DNA of 64,000 bases from Harmothoe impar (GCA_947462335.1 OX381716.1:2166438-2230437), one strand, 5' to 3'; positions 43,080 to 53,464 are shown, numbered from the stretch's first letter. Made by a program: numbers and translations. The notes: generated by a model not told the origin, from the sequence alone.

Positions 43080-43825
43080 ACCTAGTTGCTGTACAGAGAC
43101 TGTGAGGTGTACAGTGAGCCATGTTAAACATGGTGTATAAAGTGGTGCAGTAAGTCTGTAAGACATGACCACTGTGTGGTAGTGTACAGTGTTAAACATG
43201 GTGTATAAAGTGGTGCAGTAAGTCTGTAAGACATGGCCACTGTGTGGTAGTGTACAGTGTTAAACATGGTGTATAAAGTGGTGCAGTAAGTCTGTAAGAC
43301 ATGGCCACTGTGTGGTAGTGTACAGTGTTAAACATGGTGTATAAAGTGGTGCAGTAAGTCTGTAAGACATGGCCACTGTGTGGTAGTGTACAGTGTTAAA
43401 CATGGTGTATAAAGTGGTGCAGTAAGTCTGTAAGACATGACCACTGTGTGGTAGTGTACAGTGTTAAACATGGTGTATAAAGTGGTGCAGTAAGTCTGTA
43501 AGACATGGCCACTGTGTAGTGTACAGTGGGAGTGATCATTTTTTAACAACAGGGGGGGGAGGCAAAATAATTTAACCTGTTTTGAGCCAAAGAGCCCGCG
43601 CATTACTATGCTTCAAAGGGCCTGCGCGCGAGCCAATTTTCGGCCATAAGGGGGGGGGGTAAAAAATGTTGACCCCCTTGACCGGGGGGTGTAAAAAATT
43701 TTGCACACTCCAAGCAGAAACCCACCACCCCCCCCTGTTGTTAAACAATGATCACTCCCTAAACATGGAGTATAAAATGGTGCAGTAACCCTGTGAGACA
43801 TGGCCACTGTGTGGTATACAGTGAG
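43080..43825. repeat. Minisatellite, 68-bp unit, about 6 copies, split by a mobile element
   Basis: The unit is CATGGTGTATAAAGTGGTGC, AGTAAGTCTGTAAGACATGG, CCACTGTGTGGTAGTGTACA, GTGTTAAA. Copies start at 43129, 43197, 43265, 43333, 43401 and 43469. A further diverged copy (CATGGAGTATAAAATGGTGC) resumes at 43763, after the 43528-43759 insertion, and another partial copy follows near 43929. Confidence 0.93.
43528..43759. mobile_element. Family E element inserted in the 68-bp array
   Basis: GGGAGTGATCATTTTTTAAC with AACAGGGGGGG at the left and CCCCCCCTGTTGTTAAACAA with TGATCACTCCC at the right form TIRs of about 30 bp. The array resumes in register (TAAACATGG) right after it. Other copies are at 62110-62370 and 32159-32224. 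Confidence 0.88.
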
Positions 43826-44373
43826 GGTAGCTGTGGTAAACCCCCAGCGCCCCTATATATAGGGTTGAGCACCTGTCCCGGCCCCACTTCGAATGACGCT
43901 GGAGGGGCACTGAGATCTGCGTCTTTGAACATGATGTATAAAGTGTTGCTGTAAGTCTGTAAGACATGGCCCTCCCCTCCACACAACAACTCTAACTCCC
44001 TCAGACACCTCCCCCTCCTCTACCTCTCTGTAGTTCAGGTATCATGGGTACAGCTTCTACATGCTAAGTTGATGCATCCCCCTCCTCAGATTTCTCTGTA
44101 GTTTTGCCAAAAATGTGAAATGAAGTGCTGGCATAGCTACTCCTTGAACCTTCTTTGTAGACACTAGTGGAATATAGGATGTAAAAGAGGGTGTCATAAG
44201 CTTTAATATGATACCAAACATGGGGTGCTTCGACTAGGACTAGTACAAAATTATTCTCATCAATTCTTTTTCCCCATTTCCCCATTACGCATTAGGTCTC
44301 TGGCCGCTATATAGTGGCCTGCTGGTGGTGAGAGGGTGAACCCTTAACATGCACAATGATGCCCCAAATATTA

Positions 44374-44461
44374 TACCGTATCAGCCCGTATAAGTGCTGG
44401 GTCTCAAATAAGCAAAATTAATGAGCGCTCGGGCACTTATGCTTATATGGGCCAATACGGT
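44374..44461. mobile_element. 88-bp hairpin MITE (CCGTATCAGCCCGTATAAGT)
   Basis: ACCGTATCAGCCCGTATAAG is mirrored by CTTATATGGGCCAATACGGT around a short AT-rich loop. It looks like a miniature relative of family B (CCGTA, TATAAG). Confidence 0.75.
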
Positions 44462-44757
44462 GTATAACTTTGTGGTAATGATGCACCATGGCAGAGCTAG
44501 CTACTAACTCGTTAGAGGTAGTGCTCTCATGGTAAAGCAGGCCTATAGAGTCAGCATTATGCAGACAGGAAGCACTCGGCAGTTACTCGAGGATGATCTC
44601 GCATAACAATCATCCTCAAACCAAATGAAAAGCCTTTCGTCAATCTGGAAGCCCTGTTTAAACCAGAACTCAAACCATCAAAACATACCTGAAAATCAAT
44701 ATGTATGTCAAGTGTAACCCCCTCAGATGGGTCCTGGTTATACTTGAACCTTTTTTG

Positions 44758-44948
44758 CTGTAAACATACTTTATTTCACGTATATATATTTTTGCAGATT
44801 GGCTATAAAATACCGTTTGACGGGGATTTATATTTGCGCATTTTGGAATGTGGTGATTATATCATTCTAGTGGATAAATATTCATGCTGTACATAATCCG
44901 TGAAAATCGCGGAAAATATATACAGCACAAAATAAACTACATTTACAG
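44758..44948. mobile_element. Family C MITE
   Basis: CTGTAAACATACTTTATTTC to AATAAACTACATTTACAG. The interior has AAAATCGCGGAAAATATATA and ACAGCACAAAAT. The TA flanks are decayed. Confidence 0.8.
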
Positions 44949-45291
44949 AATAGGGGCAGGGGGTGTTTAAGAAGAATTACCCAGAGGAGCAGCAAGTGGG
45001 GTGAAGTATAAGAAAGCATGCTCAGGATGGCAGGTGGAGGCTGGGTAGGCATACTTGCCATGACTACACATTTTCCGTTCAGTCAGCAGCGTGCCATGCG
45101 GGGGGAGGGGGGGGGGGGGTCAGGGGGTGGGGGGCTGGGCAGCCAAATTTTCCCCTTGACCGGTGGAGCGTCCGGCGTGTGGTGGGGGTCGGCCATTAGT
45201 CATACAGCCATTACCCACTGAGAGACAGGCTGAGGTCCCAACCCTCACCACCCTGCTACACACTGTTACTATGGGGAAGTTAACAAGTAAA

Positions 45292-45618
45292 GTCAAGACT
45301 GAAAAAATTGGTGAAGTCACCAAAGAGAAAGTTAATTTATAAAACTGCAGGGGGTCATTAGGTGAGTGTAACCCCTATAGGGGTAGCACCCCTTAATATG
45401 TTGTGGCCAGTTTTACCACCTGCAGGGTCCACTATCAGTCATAAATGACCACTGTAAACCTGTGATCTCTGAGAGTGTGAGTTGCTCCTAAAGTAATGTT
45501 TTAATAGGTTGTTTAAATGGTGTGAGGTGATGGTATCTGATGGTAATGAGCTAACCCCTAAAATTGGGTGATTACAACCTCCCAGGGGGGAAATTCACCA
45601 AATTCTCCGGTCTTGACT
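45292..45618. mobile_element. Family P element, TAAA target duplication
   Basis: GTCAAGACTGAAAAAATTGG to CCAAATTCTCCGGTCTTGAC, flanked by TAAA on both sides. About 80% similar by eye to 37591-37932 over its whole length. Confidence 0.87.
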
Positions 45619-45936
45619 AAATCGTCTAATGCCAGAATACAGAATATGAAAATCTTAGCCAAAACAGCACATGGTAGCAGAATAAGTGATACGGAATCCC
45701 GCTCTGCGCCCCACACGTAGCGGTGTTACAGCGGTGATGAAACATGGACCGTGTTCACGTCCCGAGTAACAACACCACCCATGTAACCACCACACATACC
45801 GCTGCAGCTCCTTCAAGCCACCACCACCGCAGGGAAAAAACTCACAATAAATGAGTTGTGTCGGGGGGACGTAGCATGTATACTGAGGCGGGGGGAGAGG
45901 GAGGAACTACTGCTACAGACAGATTGCTGCTACTAC

Positions 45937-47285
45937 CCAGACTCCTGCCACAATTAGGTATTAAAGAGTCCTAGTTCTCTACAGACTCCTGCCACAACTA
46001 GGTTTTAAAAGGCCCTAGTCATGTACAGACGCCTGCCACAATTAGGTATTAAAGGTACCTAGTCCTGTACAGACGCCTGCCACAACTAGGTATTAAAGGT
46101 ACCTAGTCCTGTACAGACGCCTGCCACAATTAGGTATTAAAGGGTCCTAGTCCTGTACAGACTCCTGCCACAATTAGGTATTAAAGGCACCTAGTCCTGT
46201 ACAGACTCCTGCCACAATTAGGTATTAAAGGTACCTAGTCCTGTACAGACTCCTGCCACAATTAGGTATTAAAGGTACCTAGTCCTGTACAGACTCCTGC
46301 CACAATTAGGTATTAAAGGTACCTAGTCCTGTACAGACTCCTGCCACAATTAGGTATTAAAGGCACCTAGTCCTGTACAGACTCCTGCCACAATTAGGTA
46401 TTAAAGGCACCTAGTCCTGTACAGACTCCTGCCACAATTAGGTATTAAAGGCACCTAGTCCTGTACAGACTCCTGCCACAATTAGGTATTAAAGGCACCT
46501 AGTCCTGTACAGACTCCTGCCACAATTAGGTATTAAAGGCACCTAGTCCTGTACAGACTCCTGCCACAATTAGGTATTAAAGGCACCTAGTCCTGTACAG
46601 ACGCCTGCCACAATTAGGTATTAAAGGCACCTAGTCCTGTACAGACTCCTGCCACAATTAGGTATCAAAGGTACCTAGTCCTGTACAGACTCCTGCCACA
46701 ATTAGGTATTAAAGGCACCTAGTCCTGTACAGACTCCTGCCACAATTAAGTATTAAAGGCACCTAGTCCTGTACAGACTCCTGCCACAATTAGGTATTAA
46801 AGGCACCTAGTCCTGTACAGACTCCTGCCACAATTAGGTATTAAAGGCACCTAGTCCTGTACAGACTCCTGCCACAATTAGGTATTAAAGGCACCTAGTC
46901 CTGTACAGACGCCTGCCACAATTAGGTATTAAAGGCACCTAGTTCTGTACAAACTCCTGCCACAATTAGGTATCAAAGGTACCTAGTCCTGTACAGACTC
47001 CTGCCACAACTAGGTAAGGGTCCTGGTGGTACCTAGTCCCGTACAGACTCCTGCCACAACTAGGTAAGGGTCCTGGTGGTACCTAGTCCTGTACAGACTC
47101 CTGCCACAACTAGGTAAGGGTCCTGGTGGTACCTAGTCCTCTACAGACTCCTGCCACAACTAGGTAAGGGTCCTGGTGGTACCTAGTTCTACCCATACTC
47201 CTACCACAACTAGGTAAGGGTCCTGGTGGTACCTTGTCCTGTACAGACTCCTGCCACAATTAGGTACTATAGGGTCCTGCCACAA
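45937..47285. repeat. Minisatellite, 44-bp unit, about 24 copies, with a 50-bp subarray
   Basis: The main unit is CCTAGTCCTGTACAGACTCC, TGCCACAATTAGGTATTAAA, GG(C/T)A. From about 47001 to 47250 a 50-bp variant takes over (GCCACAACTAGGTAAGGGTC, CTGGTGGTACCTAGTCC), five copies. The KpnI-like GGTACC replaces GGCACC in blocks, so variants are zoned. Confidence 0.95.
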
Positions 47286-47439
47286 TTTTGTCAAATTTCA
47301 AGCAAAGAATATGGACGTTGGTTGGCTCCTGGCTTTGAATAGATGCCCGTAGTAAACCTCAGGTAAACTCTGGTACAGAATGGATAGACATTGGATGCCT
47401 GTAGTTTACTTTAGATAGGGGTTGCCTGGCTGTAGTATA

Positions 47440-47604
47440 CTGTCAAAGTACTTATTTCCATGGTTTAAATCTTTCGCGGATGTGTGAAAATTGGCAATTT
47501 CGCAGGTATTTATTCGATACTTAAGCATATAAAAAATTTGCGGGTTTTTCATTACTGCAAAAAATCGCGAAAATATATACCCAGTGTAATAAATACCTTC
47601 ACAG
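47440..47604. mobile_element. Family C MITE, TA target duplication
   Basis: CTGTCAAAGTACTTATTTCC to AATACCTTCACAG between TA dinucleotides. The interior has TTTCGCGGATG and AAAATCGCGAAAATATATAC. Confidence 0.85.
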
Positions 47605-47740
47605 TACCTTAGATAAACTCTAGTACACAATGACTAGATAAAGGGTGCTGGTAGTATACCTTAGATAGGGGTTGCCTGGCTCCTGGCTGAGAATGGATAC
47701 TAGTAGTATACCTTAGATAAACTCTGGTACAGGATGAACA

Positions 47741-47990
47741 GTGGCAGCAGACAGTCGGAGGCAGGTCCCGGTCATGGGGCTCCTCTCCAGGTGGTGGGGG
47801 GGGGGGGTAGAGGAGTATAGGGGGGGGGGGGTAGGGGGCAGGCAGCAGGGTCCATGGTACATGGGTGTGCTGCCAGGCTCTGACACCTCCCCCCAGGGTT
47901 CAGCTACACCCACTGCCTGCCCTCAGGCTACTACAGACCAATGCAGCAAGAAAGGGTTGCTTCCCCGGGGGGGGCACTGAGGTATGATTT
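47741..47990. other. G-tract-rich stretch, doubtful exon candidate
   Basis: Two G tracts at about 47797 and 47820. CCTCCCCCCAG at 47887-47897 resembles a 3' splice site, followed by about 90 nt of open frame (plus strand), but no good donor and no domain. Confidence 0.3.
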
Positions 47991-48095
47991 TGATACCCAC
48001 AGCAGTACGATCTTCCAGAGCAGGAGCGGTCAATTGTCAGGAGGGCTAAGAAGAAGGGGCCGTCACTCCACTCTAAGGTTAAAAGGGAAGGTCGG

Positions 48096-48235
48096 TCACC
48101 CCCTAATCCCATTGGTAATTAGGGCATACAGCTTTCTGGATGAAAGTTTCTTCAGCTTATTGTTAGAAAGGTTTAGTTGGGCTAGCTCCATGTACATATT
48201 ATCCACATACATAGGGCGGTCAAATCTCCCAACCT
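48096..48235 (-). CDS. Possible leucine-rich-repeat exon (minus strand)
   Basis: Read on the minus strand, CTACTTTTCAG (a plausible acceptor with a pyrimidine-rich lead) is followed by 45 open codons to a TGA at 48096-48098. The translation includes ELAQLNLSNNKLKKLSS, which fits the LRR consensus LxxLxLxxNxLxxL. No start codon context or clear donor is seen (GTATGC at about 48129 is a candidate), and no neighbouring LRR exon was found. It could be an isolated exon of a gene inside the intron of the plus-strand gene, a relic, or chance. No copy elsewhere in the window explains it as a repeat. Confidence 0.33.
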
Positions 48236-48295
48236 CTGAAAAGTAGGGTGGTAGGGCGGCAGTTGCTATCTACCCTCAAAGACTTAGTGACCCCC

Positions 48296-48523
48296 CAGGG
48301 GTTGCTTTTCAGAGAAGTTGTTGATAAATCTGTAAAAAATTTCTGAAGCATGACCCACATATAAACATTATATAACCTCAAAATCCTGCATTCAAATATA
48401 CCCTATTTGAAATATAATTGTCCCATGAATGTCCTGATATGAGATGTTTGCAAACTTAGCCATTACAGACAATGTTTTGAGGATTCTGCTGAGATTATCA
48501 TGAAAAAGTCACCCTTTCTTGCC
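48296..48523. mobile_element. Family L element, reverse copy
   Basis: AGAAGTTGTTGATAAA at the left and GAAAAAGTCACCCTTT at the right. The interior GATATGAGATGTTTGCAAAC and CAGACAATGTTTTGAGG are reverse complements of 52338-52571. Confidence 0.7.
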
Positions 48524-48618
48524 CTCCCCCCCCACAGTGAGACCCTGCCTGGGGGCCTGACCCCTGCTGTAACAGCAGGTGGGAGGCCTGCCCTTGTTGT
48601 AGTGACAGAGTCTAGATA

Positions 48619-48756
48619 CTGTGAAAGTACTTATTTTGATGGCTTACATTTTTGCAAATGAGTGAAAATAGGCAGATTTGCGGGTATCTATTCCATACTT
48701 AAGCATATTTATAAGATCACGAAAATATATACCCAGCAAAATAAAGTACTTTGCAG
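48619..48756. mobile_element. Family C MITE, short, TA target duplication
   Basis: CTGTGAAAGTACTTATTTTG to AATAAAGTACTTTGCAG between TA dinucleotides; 138 bp, internally deleted compared with 22074-22280. Confidence 0.83.
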
Positions 48757-48759
48757 TAC

Positions 48760-49225
48760 CTGCAGTGGACTCCTCACCCCAGTCAGCTGTTGTTAATACA
48801 AGTCTAAATCTCAATGAGGTAAGACTATATCGATACAGCAACATCTACAACAATATAGGGCCTAGGGATGTCATTGACATCCAATTTATTTCAAACTGAA
48901 CAAAAAGCAACTGAGCAAAAGATTTCGAGATGGAATATTTGCACATTTTTTGCAGTCTTTTGAAGGTTAATTATAAGGCTATCTGTGATAAAAATTGTGT
49001 ATCGATATAATGCTTTAGTCAATTCGATAATCAGAAATATAGAAATGTCGGTGTATCAATGCTGGGGGTATCGATGACATCCCTAATAGGGCCCCAGACG
49101 GGAGGGGGGAGTGGGGAGTGGGATGTCACGGGTTGATCCTAAGAAGGCCGTCTTGTCTCTTGTGATGTTAAGAAGTAGGTTTGTCCCTCGACGCCCAACC
49201 CAGCATTCCCTTGTCCTTGTCCATA
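48760..49225. other. Non-coding stretch
   Basis: AT-rich, with related blocks ATCGATAC/GATGTCATTGACATCC and GATGACATCCCTAATAGGGC at both sides (48865 and 49070). No gene. Confidence 0.4.
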
Positions 49226-49550
49226 AGGGTAAAACAGGGCCTTGTCACCTTGTGGATTGTAGCTGTCTGGGGCCCTATACAGGGTAAAACAGGGCCTTGT
49301 CACCTTGTGGATTGTAGCTGTCTGGGGCCCTATACAGGGTAAAACAGGGCCTTGTCACCTTGTGGATTGTAGCTGTCTGGGGCCCTATACAGGGTAAAAC
49401 AGGGCCTTGTCACCTTGTGGATTGTAGCTGTCTGGGGCCCTATACAGGGTAAAACAGGGCCTTGTCACCTTGTGGATTGTAGCTGTCTGGGGCCCTATAC
49501 AGGGTTAAAAAGGCCTTGTCACCTTGTGGATTGTACCTGTCTGGGGCCCT
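49226..49550. repeat. Minisatellite, 55-bp unit, 6 copies
   Basis: The unit is AGGGTAAAACAGGGCCTTGT, CACCTTGTGGATTGTAGCTG, TCTGGGGCCCTATAC. Five copies are essentially identical; the sixth (49501) is diverged, a typical array-edge pattern. Confidence 0.96.
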
Positions 49551-49584
49551 CACTGTGGGGAGGTCTAATGTAATCTCAATATTT

Positions 49585-49865
49585 TACCTCCGGCAACCTT
49601 AAAGTGTTCCGGAAGTACACGAGAAGTTTGGAGCACCTTAAGCTTCTTCATTCTTATCAATACAGATAGTGAAATTCTAATTCTTTCAATTTCAATACTG
49701 AGATTAAAAGAGCTTACCTGTAAGTCAATTTTGATATCTATTTTACCGAGGGCAACCTGTAGTGTTGCAGTGAGTACACGCCCGACTCACCTCAACCCTA
49801 TTTGGAGGTGTACTCACAGTGCGAGTAAAATAGATATTTGACACTACAGGTTGCCAGAGTTTAAT
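49585..49865. mobile_element. Foldback-like element (TTTTACCTCCGGCAACC / ACAGGTTGCC)
   Basis: ATCTATTTTACCGAGGGCAA with CCTGTAGTG at 49735-49763 and the inverted CACTACAGGTTGCC plus GTAAAATAGATA at 49826-49858, and an outer ATTTTACCTCCGGCAACC at 49580. Pairings are nested and scrambled, so the limits are approximate. Confidence 0.5.
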
Positions 49866-49974
49866 TAAGGTTAAGCTCATAAAATATTTTAATGTGTGAG
49901 GGATATCATCTCAGCATGTATGCAGCCAATCTGTTGAAGAGAGAAACCAGTTGAGAGTATGGCAAATATAGCCA

Positions 49975-50040
49975 GTCCTATCAGCCGCACCTGCCATCTT
50001 ACCCACGTACTAGTAGCGGCTTCTACACAAGGTTGTACGG
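49975..50040. mobile_element. Family B right-end fragment
   Basis: TCAGCCGCACCTGCCATCTT, CCCACGTACTAGTAGCGGC and ACACAAGGTTGTACGG. Confidence 0.65.
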
Positions 50041-50300
50041 TAGCAGATTACAATGTTGGGAAGGTAACTTCTCTACTGACAAATTCTCCCATCCCCTGGT
50101 CTCCCCCTGCTAAATGATGAATTCAATGTTTTACCCCATATTTTCACTCCCACATACTTGGGAATATCTCCTTCTGATAAGCAGCCTCACTCCCTCATCG
50201 TAGGAGAGTCTGTTTCAATGAAGCCCAACACTCCATCAGTTTGTCACGTGCGTGCCTAGAATTCCCAGATGCCTTTCCCTCAGCGATGCTGTAGAATAGC

Positions 50301-50337
50301 AACATTCAACATTCAACATTCAACATTCAACATTCAA
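50301..50337. repeat. (AACATTC)5 short tandem repeat
   Basis: Five 7-bp units AACATTC in a row. A related TCAACATTCAAC occurs at about 57889. Confidence 0.9.
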
Positions 50338-50607
50338 TATTTGGGTAAGGTATACATGACAAGAATATGTACCTGAATATGCATTTTCTTGTTATGAACT
50401 GATTTACAAGGCCTAATTGCTTTTATTAATTCCGCTCATCGGATAAATAGTGCCATATGCAATGACACAGTCTACACAGTCAGTACAGGCCTGTCAGGAT
50501 AAATAAAAGAAATTCAAATCAAATCAAAGAATCTTGAGGTAAGACCAATGAGAGATTCTTCTTGTAAAGCCTGCCTTATAGTGTGTGTCATATCTCCAGT
50601 TGTTCGG

Positions 50608-50882
50608 TATACGGGACTAGCACATTGGGCTATGGAGGCCGCCATCTTGACTCAGAGCAATGCATTGTGGATAACTGCAGAGCAGTGCATTATGGGTGGA
50701 TGTCTTATCAGCACCCCTGTTCACACTCGTGGTAAAGGACTGGTAGGCTATACTGCACCCTTGTCGTAATCACCCTAAATACATCCCCTTGTTCCAGGTG
50801 AGGAGGAGGAGATTAACTTGATAAGGAGATAGGCATTTACTCCCCAAGTATCTAAGGCACCAGGACATGCTAGTTTTCACAC
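50608..50882. mobile_element. Family H element, long copy
   Basis: GTATACGGGACTAGCACATT, GGCCGCCATCTTGACTCAGA and AATGCATTGTGG at the left. AACTTGATAAGGAGATAGG and CACCAGGACATGCTAG at the right match 34096-34312 in reverse. Confidence 0.72.
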
Positions 50883-50884
50883 AC

Positions 50885-51030
50885 ATTTAGATTCACATAT
50901 TTCTGGAATTTGGCCATTCAATCTGATACTGTATAAAACTTCAGGAAGGACATGAATTTGATTTTGATTTTAATTTCCGCGTAATTTGCAAAGATGTGTA
51001 CAGCGCGAAATAAAATATGATTCCGGTATA
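50885..51030. mobile_element. Degraded family C copy
   Basis: TTTGATTTTAATTTCCGCG, GATGTGTACAGCGCGAAAT and AAAATATGATTCCGGTATA match the family C right half. Confidence 0.5.
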
Positions 51031-51224
51031 CAATGTGTGTGATGGTAGGATCTATGACAGCTGGAGCTATAAATGAGGTAGGGCTGTATCTCTGGGGTCT
51101 TTGAAGGGGTGAGGCTGAAGGATTAGTCTGTAATACATCACCCCCTCCCTGCCAGGTGCTATCAGGGACTGCCTAACTCCCATATAACACACACACTACA
51201 TGTATAGGGCCTTAGCGAGATGAT

Positions 51225-51440
51225 CAGTGGATAGCGCCATTGCCACTGGTACTAGGTCTATTCCCAGTACTCACAGCAACCAGCTTAGCCAAATCTCGTG
51301 GCCGAGATTAGGGTACAAGCAGGGTGCAGGTATTGTGAATAGGTTGTACCTGGACACTCCTAATGTCACCTGTGTCCAGTATAGTGTAGTGGTTAGCACT
51401 GTGGACTCATGATGCAGAGTACCTGAGTTCAATTCTCTTC
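51225..51440 (+). mobile_element. tRNA-related SINE-like copy, plus strand
   Basis: Contains an A-box-like TAGTGTAGTGG (51382-51392) and a B-box-like AGTTCAATTCT (51426-51436), 33 nt apart, with GGACTCATGATGC between, reminiscent of a CAT-anticodon tRNA arm. The acceptor stem does not pair, so this is not a functional tRNA. Upstream body: CAGCTTAGCCAAATCTCGTG and GCAGGGTGCAGGTATTGTGA. An inverted second copy follows at 51560-51775. Confidence 0.65.
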
Positions 51441-51559
51441 CAGGCAATGCCTGGTAATCAAATTCATAAATAAAGAGATTTTGGAAACAGAATACATTAT
51501 TCACAATACTAAAGAAAATTTAGAAATATATATTTAAAGGACATACTGTTATTTGGCCT

Positions 51560-51775
51560 GGTAGGGATTTGAACTTGGGCTCCCAGCATTATGAGTCCAC
51601 AGTGCTAACCACTACACTATCCTGGACATGGTGATGCTAGTATTGTCCAGTAACAACCTATTCACAAAACCTGCACCCTGCCTGTACCATAATCTCGGCC
51701 ACGAGATTTGGCTGAGCTGGTCCTTGCAGAGCAAAGGGTTATGACTGTTACCAGTGGTCCAAAAGGTGGAGCCAC
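51560..51775 (-). mobile_element. tRNA-related SINE-like copy, minus strand
   Basis: Reverse complement of the copy at 51225-51440. B box AGTTCAAATCC (51565-51575, minus) matches the canonical RGTTCRANNCC, and A box TAGTGTAGTGG (51609-51619, minus). Body: CCACGAGATTTGGCTGAGCT and CAAAACCTGCACCCTGCC. The two copies form a large imperfect palindrome with a spacer of about 110 bp. Confidence 0.65.
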
Positions 51776-51952
51776 TGTATCTCGCTAATGCGGAATAGGG
51801 TAGCTGGCCCTAGAGTCAACCACATACCTTGACATGGACACAGTACTTGGTTATTCATTATTTCTCTTTTTTACCAAATACTACACACAAACACATGCAA
51901 CAACATTTTACTGTCCTTAAAGGAAGGCCATCACAAGTCCTCCCTCTGCCCC

Positions 51953-51996
51953 TTCCTCCTCCTCCTCCTCCTCCTCCTCCTCCTCCCTCTCTCCCC
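51953..51996. repeat. (TCC)n microsatellite
   Basis: Polypyrimidine TCCTCC tract continuing into CTCTCTCCCCTCCTCC. Confidence 0.92.
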
Positions 51997-52337
51997 TCCT
52001 CCTTCCAGCTCATAACAAGCCTATAAATACCCAAAGCCACTACAGCTCTGCTGTAAAATCATTGAATTTGTCCCCTTGCATTGATGAACAGTGACTGTGA
52101 CCTGCCTTTGAGAAGCTTCCTGTTGCATCATGGGGTGCTGTCTGTGGGGGTATGACAGCTTGAGGTATACCCCAGGGCTCACAGCTAGGGCTGTATCTGT
52201 GTGTCTTTGAAGGGGTGAGGCTGCAGTATTAGCACCTATATCAGATCTCATCCACTGAACTTCCTGTATGACACACTCATCCCAAAACCCATATTGATGG
52301 GACCTGCCTAACCTGACTAGCCTGATTCTCCCGTCAA

Positions 52338-52571
52338 GAAAGGGTGACTTTTTGAAAATAAAGTTGTGTTTACGTTGCCTTCAGTAGAATGCACATAACA
52401 CTGTCTGCAACAGGTATATTTGCAAACATCTCATACCAAGAGGACAATTGTCTTTTAAATAGTGTATATATAAGAATGCGGGATTTTGTGGCTAGATTCA
52501 AGTATTTTCAGGTCACACATCAGAAATATGCAAAAACTTTATCAACAACTTTTCTAAAAAAGTCACCCTTT
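52338..52571. mobile_element. Family L element (AAAGGGTGACTTTTT)
   Basis: AAAGGGTGACTTTTTGAAAA and CTAAAAAAGTCACCCTTT are inverted ends. The interior has TTTGCAAACATCTCATACC and CTTTATCAACAACTTTTC. The reverse copy is at 48296-48523. Confidence 0.82.
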
Positions 52572-53239
52572 CATGCTGCATTGGTCTATAGGTAGTTTCA
52601 TCATTGGATCATATAAGAGCTTGAGGTATAACCCAGGGCTCACAGGTTATACTGTGCAGCTACAGCACTTACTTCTAACAGTGCAGGTAGGGCTGTATCT
52701 ATGTAGTCTTTGAAGGGGTGAGGCTGCAACTATACATCAGCCAGCTCCCTACTGTACCAGGTCCTATCAGGGAACTACTATAACACGCACATTAACATCG
52801 AGAACAAATAAAATGTCAAATCTCATCTACTGAACTTCCTGTATGACACTCATTCCAAAACTCAAATTGATGAACAGTGACTTGGACCTGCCTTTGAGAA
52901 GTCAGCCTGACTCTCCTTGGTGTGCTGTCTGTGGGGCTATAACAGCTTGAGGTATAGCCCAGGGCTCACACACTGTCAGAAGTTGATGTAGCTGCACAGC
53001 TAGATAAACTGTAGCTGCACAGTACAAAAGGAGGTATTTGTGGTTTCCACTATGACATACTGTACAGCTTCTATCAGTGCAGGTAGGCCTCTATCTGTGT
53101 AGTCTTTGAAGGGGTGAGGCTGGGGTATTAGCACCCATACATCACCTAGCTCCCTGCCAGGCCCTATCAGAGAGCTGCCTACCTGCCCTATACTACACAC
53201 ACATAACATGTATACAGGTATGGATGTACTGTAACTGTG

Positions 53240-53305
53240 CATACAACAAGTCACTTGTATCATATCTACCACAGCAAGTCACTTGTATCATATCTACTAC
53301 CTGTA
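53240..53305. repeat. Duplicated GTCACTTGTATCATATCTAC motif
   Basis: AAGTCACTTGTATCATATCT occurs twice in tandem (about 53250 and 53277). It matches the arm sequence of the MITE at 16816-17015. Confidence 0.7.
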
Positions 53306-53464
53306 TTTATGATGATTCATGCTGTACTGTATGTGTGTGTGTGTGTGTGAGGGTGGCAGGTGGAGGGCTGGGTGAGGGCATAGAGGTACAGCTGTGTCTC
53401 TGGGGTCTTTGTAGGGGTGAGCCTGCAGGATTACCAGCTATACATCACCTTGTATACATGTATG

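Noticed and set aside
45937..47285. CRISPR array (regular repeats)
   Set aside because: Units are contiguous with no unique spacers, in a eukaryotic context; this and all other arrays here are minisatellites.
47897..47980. Possible downstream exon after a CCTCCCCCCAG acceptor
   Set aside because: No acceptable donor, short open stretch, and no zinc finger or other domain, despite a phase compatible with the donor at 41329.
51380..51445. A functional tRNA gene (CAT anticodon)
   Set aside because: A and B boxes are present but the acceptor and anticodon stems do not pair properly, and a second inverted copy shows that it belongs to a dispersed repeat.
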